DNA from: Brienomyrus brachyistius
Taxonomy: Eukaryota; Chordata; Actinopteri; Osteoglossiformes; Mormyridae
Direction of reading: 5' to 3'
Assembly (NCBI RefSeq): GCF_023856365.1
Contig: NC_064551.1
Location: 1,568,501-1,632,500 of the forward strand
DNA length: 64,000 nt
Shown: in pieces, positions 58,401-64,000 of the stretch
Layout of the letters: every line of letters begins with the position of its first letter
Position numbering within the stretch: position 1 is the first letter of the stretch
Notes under the pieces: model-generated
The model's database searches: none
Seen by the model: only the letters and a program-made list of their open reading frames with translations
Told to the model about the DNA's origin: nothing
Made by a program: the position numbers and the translations under genes

Positions 58401-59097
58401 TGACAGCTGTCACTGTCAGGGGGATCTGAAAGTCCAAGTCCAATCCCACCAGTACGAAAGAGCCGGTACATCAGCGAGGCAAACAACAGTCACTCCGCAC
58501 TCACTGGACCTGCTTGCGGACCCCTGTCTCCACATTTGTGCACTGCTCCATTAAATCAGTGTCTCGTGAGACAAAGCAGCTTCGGTCACACATTTAGGTG
58601 CACATTTGTTACACAGCTATTATTAGGATTGCCATGGAGTCCCATGTGTGAAGCACCCGGATACATATAAAGTATTTTATACACGCATGTTTGAAGTGAG
58701 GATGGTTAGCAAGGACAACAAGCCAAAAAACAGAAAGAATAAAAATGTCCAATTAAAAAGCACTCAGACCCATGAAGATGCTTTTTCTGGGTAAACATTA
58801 ATGACTTTCTTATTCCCACCTACCCCAGAGATTTGTTTTAGATGTTGTTTTGTGTCAGACATTGTTCACTGATACACATCTTCCCTGAACCAAGCAAACT
58901 CATTAACTGCCAGGCTTTTTGGTTTGCAGATGTGATCTTATGCTACACCCACAGGCATTGGAGGGGCAAAGATACCCTGTGAGATTCTGGGGGGGGGGGC
59001 AAGGCACTTTACAGGGGCCCCTGAACATGAAAAAAATATATAAATATAGGTGTAGGCTCTGGAAACATACCTTCGTTCTGAAAATTTTACCATGGAA
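58401..59097. other. Unique DNA, no gene seen
   Basis: A G run lies near 58990-58999. No exon is supported. Confidence 0.35.
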
Positions 59098-59108
59098 GGT
59101 CCTGCGCC

Positions 59109-59464
59109 GGGCAGCATGGTGGTGCAGTGGTTAGCACTCTTGCCTCACACCTCTGGGACCCGGGTTCGAGTCTCCGCCTGGGTCACACGTGTGTGGAGTT
59201 TGCATGTTCTCCCCATGTCGTCGTGGGGTTTCCTCCGGGTACTCCGGTTTCCCCCCACAGTCCAAAAACATGCTGAGGCTAATTGGAGTTACTAAATTGC
59301 CCATAGGTGTGCATGTGTGAGTGGATGGTGTGTGAGTGTGTCCTGCGATGGACTGGCCCCCCATCCTGGGTTGTTCCCTGCCTCGTGCCCATTGCTTCCG
59401 GGATAGGCTCCGGACCCCCCACGACCCAGTAGGATAAGCGGTTTGGAAAATGGATGGATGGATG
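59109..59464 (+). mobile_element. Intact tRNA-derived SINE (DANA/HE1-like), 356 bp
   Basis: The element is flanked by an exact 11-bp target duplication, GGTCCTGCGCC, at 59098-59108 and 59465-59475. The head carries RNA polymerase III promoter-like box A (TGGTGCAGTGGTTAGCAC, 59120-59137) and box B (GGGTTCGAGTC, 59162-59172). The core (GTGTGGAGTTTGCATGTTCT, GGGTTTCCTCCGGGTACTCC, CCACAGTCCAAAAACATGC) is the one shared with zebrafish DANA/HE1-type SINEs. The tail is an ATGG repeat. Completeness and the perfect duplication suggest a recent insertion. It would be moved by a partner LINE. Confidence 0.92.
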
Positions 59465-59475
59465 GGTCCTGCGCC

Positions 59476-62179
59476 CTGCTCGACAAATTCCACCGTGGGT
59501 GACCCGTATTTCATCAAATTGAAAATGCCAATTCAACTGGGACGCAAGGTGGCATTTTGTCGGGGGATGCAGAATTTCTGGCTACACCCCCGACTACGCC
59601 CTCACAGCCGTTTTGCTGTGAGTGAGCAGATTGTGCTTAGGGGGACAGTAACAGGTCACTATTTTCGTAACTTTCTCCTGCTCTGTGCTTAAATCTGTCC
59701 CCAATTCTAAAAGCACCTCCCTACTGCCGTTCTTTGGTACTTCCTACCATAAATGTAAACGTGCCTGCAGTTCCCAAAATAAATTAAAAAATTACTCTTA
59801 TTGCACAGAGGCACATTAATTATACCACATTAATTTAAGGTTTTCTAAGCGCCGAAGTAAAAGTTTAAGAAAAAAAAATGTGTTGAGATGACGCGATTGC
59901 ACATTGATGTAAAAAAATCCTCAATATTTTCATGTTTGGATAAAACTATAAGGCAGGTCATTCTTTAAATTCAGCAGCTATCAGATGTGTTGACAATTAG
60001 CTTCCAGAACCCCATACTGGATATTGGTGAATCTTGGCTCCTTCACCCAAACATATTTTTAAAAAATGAAGACATAAAATGGGCTTTCTGTGATCCACAG
60101 AACTGTCTCTCGTCCAAAAGTTTTCACACCAAATTCTGCCCAGAAGAACATTCATATGGAAGGAGCTGAATTCCTAAGAGGTTCCCTGAAAAGCTCATGA
60201 GCAGCCTGGGGGCGTGGGGGGGCGTGGGGGCACGCTCCATACACTGCATCACGAAGTCATGCAGGCTTCGATGAGGCTGAGTTATAATTTGTTATAATTC
60301 ATTTTATAGAACACAGCTGTCAGTCTGTCGAGAAGAACAAAGGTTTGGGGCCTGTGACTTTGCGAGGTGCTTTAACGGAGACGCGGTCGTGGGATTCCTG
60401 AACTGGGAACAATGTCACTGTCAGTACGAACTCAAGAACCCGAGTGAGCCGGGGCCCCCGATTGTCTGGCGGATTCAGTCAAAGCACGTCATGTGACACA
60501 GTCGTTGTCCCAGTGCACCACAATTATGCAATAATGCCCACGACAATTATCGGGATCCCTCCTGAAATGTGCTGAGAGGATTCAAATCTATCAAGACGAG
60601 GCACCTACATACAAAAGGAGAGCAAACATGCTTGGTGCGTAGCCTCTACGCAGTGGTTCCTGTGTGAAAGGCCATCAGCTATGAACCATCTTCAGATAAG
60701 TACCCTTGTTAAGCCACTAAAGTTCATTTTTAAAAATCAGTCCAGATGCTGTGACTGGAGCTGATTTTCGCTCCACGAGGACAGAAGGGCCATTAATGAG
60801 TGTGGACGTAAGACCCCAGGACATTTTCACAGAGCAGATTGACTCTCACTGCATCTCTGACCTAGGCGACAAATCAGTAAATAAATCAGCCCCCGTAAAG
60901 CCTGAAAGCAGAAAAAGTCTCAAATAACTGAAGCTTTAAGGCAAAAACATATAATCAGCTGAATGCAGGAGAAAAAGCCGCTGTAATCTAAGAGAAATTT
61001 AAGATGTAGTGAGATAAAATTAGGCTCCTCACAGTCCGTGCAGAGATCCGTTTGTTTTTTAGATCCAACTGTGCCTTCTGCCAGAATTCCAGGCATGATC
61101 GCAGAAGGAAAATCTACGCTGTTGGTCTCATCTCTGGTTTCTAGGAGAAACAGAGCAGAAAAGAGAGAGAAGCCTGTCCTCCGTACTCAGGTCCCGTCAC
61201 TCACTAAATCCGCCTTATTCCCCTCCATGTGCCATTCTGAAATTCCATTCATTTCATTCATTCACTTCAATACAACAGAGTATGACAAGAACACATTAGA
61301 TTCCACAGAATTAACAAGCAGCCTAAACAATTGATCGGTCGGCCATATCTTCGACTACCATAACCTGCCAATACACCATCTTAACAAGCTAGAATCTAAA
61401 ATGTTTTCTACTGTATTTACAGTATATTCTAAATGTCTTACATCATACAGCGAGATACTAAACTGTACACTCTACTACTCTAAGATCTATAATATCAATA
61501 TGTTTCTTCACCTGACTTCCATTGGTACCTCATTGTAAACTAATTCTCATTGATATCTTGTTTTAACTATCATTTCTTGTATATTTCAATTGAGGATGTA
61601 TGTGGATTTTAATCAATTTAACCTAATTGTATATGCGAAATACAGTAGCAAATTATCTTATTCATGCAGAAAACTTGTCTTATCTGCTTTTTCAAAAGAA
61701 TATTCCCGGATATGAAATTCCAGGCCATTCAGAAATATACAGGAGATTCCAAGGTTAAATAATTGCTTGTATTTTAAGTGAAAAATATCATGCGGATGTG
61801 TAATGATCTGCCTGTCTATTTGGAGGGGATAAAGTGGCCCTACATGCTATGCCAGAACATTCTGGAACTGCCGCTATTATTCTTAATGCCTAAAATGCAG
61901 CTTTGGTTTATTTCTACAGTAGGAGTGCAGCAAAAATATTTTGCATGTTCTGTACATCCTGAATGTCATCCAGGCTCTCTGTGTCACAGCGTGTGCACAC
62001 ATGCTTCTAGCTATTAGCAATCCCCTCTGCTATTAGATATAATACTACAATGTACATTAGGGAGTGTTTCATGTGCGAGACGCTCCTAGTGAACACTATA
62101 TACATGTTAAGTATGCTATGGGTATGTTACACACGTCACATATATGTGGAAATGGTACAGTGGTTCAGGGAGGCCTAGG
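59476..62179. other. Unique DNA, no gene seen
   Basis: A G-rich patch lies at 60207-60230 (GGGGGCGTGGGGGGGCGTGG). Otherwise AT-rich, with no supported exon, RNA gene or transposon. Confidence 0.4.
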
Positions 62180-62720
62180 AAATGAATATGTTACTTCACG
62201 TCAGTATTTATTGCTTCGCAGAAAGTGTCTGAATTATTAAGGAATCAAAAAATATTTCTACTCTCACACGAATTCAGCTTAATATGATTTGGAACTGAAT
62301 TCTCCTGCAGTGGTTCATGGACCTCTTTCATGCTTGATTGTGATTCATCTGTCTGCCGTCTATGATTGGAAAGCCATTAGACAAAATATATTACTTTATT
62401 TCAGATGCTGTCAAAAGATGCAGAAATTCACCCAGAATGGACTTGAGGTTTGAAGCAGGTAGGCGAGAGAGAAACCGCTTTGAAATGCTGAATAGTTTCT
62501 ATTAGAGAGGAAGTTGCAGAAATGTCAGTATTCATTTTTAGATAGCCATGTCAAATGTAAGTGCGGGCAACAGCTTGTCCTGCCCAGCTCTATTAAACCT
62601 TGAAAGTTTCATTCTCCGCCTCAAGCAGAGTCTGACAGACTTTGACTCATGATGTAATTTCCTCGAGCAGCATTATCATACGTTGTAAAGTGAGTTGACA
62701 TATAATATTCACACTTTGCA
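62180..62720. other. Conserved-looking non-coding tract
   Basis: Repeat-free with dense short motifs (TGAATTATTAAGGAATC, GAAAGCCATTAGACAAAATA, TTTTAGATAGCCATGTC, CTCATGATGTAATTTCC). Possible enhancer. Inference only. Confidence 0.25.
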
Positions 62721-63476
62721 TCTGAAGGCACACGCCAATCCTTCCGGGGTCTTCCGTTTCCTGTACCTGACCTGCCCACTGCCACAGGGCTCCTGACTGA
62801 CCCCTCAATCAGGTGATCCTACAAGCTGTGTACCAGGCCGGTAATATAGTACATCTTGTGTGAGATTTCCACATACCGCAGAACACATTTGTTTCGGCCC
62901 AGTCACAGTTGTGGGCTTAGTCTAGATTAGGTCATTATTAAGGGTATCGCTGTTTCCTACACTGTTTGAAGGGAATTAACCTGCAAAGGGAATTTCTGCA
63001 TTTTCTCTGACACGTCGGCTTCTCCTGATGTTCAAGCCAGATCTGTTTCTGTCAGAAGAAGATACATAAAAGTGAAGACTTGTATTCAACTTGCGTAGCC
63101 TATGTCAGCATCGCCAAGCATAGCCTCAGATGTTGCTGGTGCTTTTTGCTATGATTTTCAACTCTAAAACTCTGAATGTAATTACTGAAATTGTGTCTGT
63201 AAAGGCTGAGACTGTCTAGAACGAGCAGAAAGATGCATAAAGAAAAACAGCAGATGTTACAAATGAGACGAGAGAACGGGGAAAGCTTGGCGTCAATGGA
63301 GAAGGAAAAGTGTTTTCGCACAGACTTTGTAAAAGGCACACAGCAAACAGCATAATTCTGGCAGCTCTATTACCACATAGCAAAAGAAAAATCCAACCAT
63401 CCATCCATCTTCTATCTACTTATCCTGGTCAGGGCTGTAGGGCACTGCTCTTATTATTACCTTACAGAAAAAAAAA
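62721..63476. other. Unique DNA, ends in a short SINE tail
   Basis: 63395-63450 (CCATCCATCCATCTTCTATC, TATCCTGGTCAGGGC) is the antisense 3' end of a SINE. No gene was seen in the rest. Confidence 0.4.
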
Positions 63477-64000
63477 TTGATTGTAATATTAAAATTTAAT
63501 GCTATTGACTGCAAAACTTTCGCGGATATGATGTGGCACCTTGATACTCTGCCCGGTGGCTTTTATAAAACAAAAATATTCCAATTGCCTGCCAATGGAT
63601 GTGTGCTGCATGTAGTAAACAGCTTGCACCTGCTAAGGCTTTTTTCAAAAAGTCATTGAAAAGTGCAGCTATTAAACGCCTCCTGAAAAACGGCAAGCTG
63701 GGTGCCACCATTATAAATAGCTGTATACAAATTTCAAATCTTCCATTCAGGGAAAAATACTGAGAAAGTTGTTTTACTTAAATGTAAACGCTGTTTAGAC
63801 AGCTTTCAATCTGTGTTCTCACCACATCGTAGCATTGAGACTTTATTTTCTTTTTTTCTTTTTATAAAGGTACTAAATAAAATTGATCTGAATACTGATT
63901 CCGGAAAAATAGAGGGCTTCATGTATTTTGGATCTTAGTGCAGCCTTTGATACTGTGGACCCAAAAACCTTCTACCGTTGGAAGAAAAAATATGTGAACC
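63477..64000 (+). mobile_element. L2-like LINE reverse-transcriptase region, decayed, partial
   Basis: Successive frames give fragments that line up in order with the ORF2 reverse transcriptase of L2-type non-LTR elements. They are CHLDTLPGGFYKT-like sequence near 63533, FSKSH then KSAAIKRLLK near 63640-63690, FQSVFSPHRSIET near 63803, KVLNKIDLNTDSGK near 63867, and ILDLSAAFDTVD near 63927-63962. The last carries the conserved D-x-S-x-A-F-D-x-V-D block of palm motif A. Multiple frameshifts and stops (for example after 63659) make it a pseudogene. It continues beyond the window. Confidence 0.85.

Noticed and set aside
59109..59172. tRNA gene
   Set aside because: Box A/B-like sequence is the head of a SINE with target duplication and core. 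No cloverleaf is expected to be functional.

Overview
The window looks like non-coding DNA from a ray-finned (teleost) fish nuclear genome. The evidence is the repeat content. There is an intact tRNA-headed SINE with the DANA/HE1-type core and an ATGG-repeat tail, L2-like non-LTR retrotransposon pieces, two hAT elements with 8-bp target duplications, long CA/TG and CCAT microsatellites, poly(G)/poly(C) tracts and about fifteen minisatellite arrays (roughly a tenth of the window). Within teleosts I cannot place the species from the sequence alone. No complete host gene is visible, and no rRNA, tRNA or snRNA gene was found.

Layout. 1-7.4 kb holds three large tandem arrays (63-, 73- and 18/20-bp units), a 69-bp GT tract and the first copy of an interspersed repeat. 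7.4-12.7 kb holds two older minisatellites, a SINE tail and a possible LINE tail. 12.7-25.8 kb is mostly unique, with a degraded SINE, one possible 86-bp exon (16433-16518), a GC-rich block near 22.2-22.9 kb and an AT-rich, homeobox-site-like block at 23.6-23.9 kb. 25.8-28.2 kb is a nested repeat: a 51-bp minisatellite, then an old interspersed repeat split by a 1.77-kb hAT transposon. 28.9-30.2 kb and 35.9-36.9 kb read like regulatory DNA. The second block surrounds the best exon candidate (36184-36247, 64 bp, one open frame). 33.0-39.3 kb adds four more arrays and an L2 3' end. 42.8-43.7 kb has a short hairpin and a foldback hAT-type MITE. 49.7-49.9 kb is CpG-rich with a YY1-like motif. 51.2-57.8 kb has three more arrays, two more copies of the interspersed repeat and an AT-rich conserved-looking tract. 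The right end has the intact SINE (59.1-59.5 kb) and a decayed LINE reverse-transcriptase region running off the window at 64000.

How it fits together. The most economical reading is a large intron or intergenic domain near a developmental gene: sparse candidate exons, several AT-rich non-coding blocks dense in TAATTA-type sites, and ongoing tandem-repeat growth and transposon nesting between them. The long open frames are almost all consequences of tandem repetition, and I do not call them genes. No new biological system is evident. The strongest observations are the hAT insertion with paralogous empty sites, the recurrent pairing of one repeat family with tandem arrays, the foldback MITE, a helically phased CACGTG array, and the two unidentified candidate exons.
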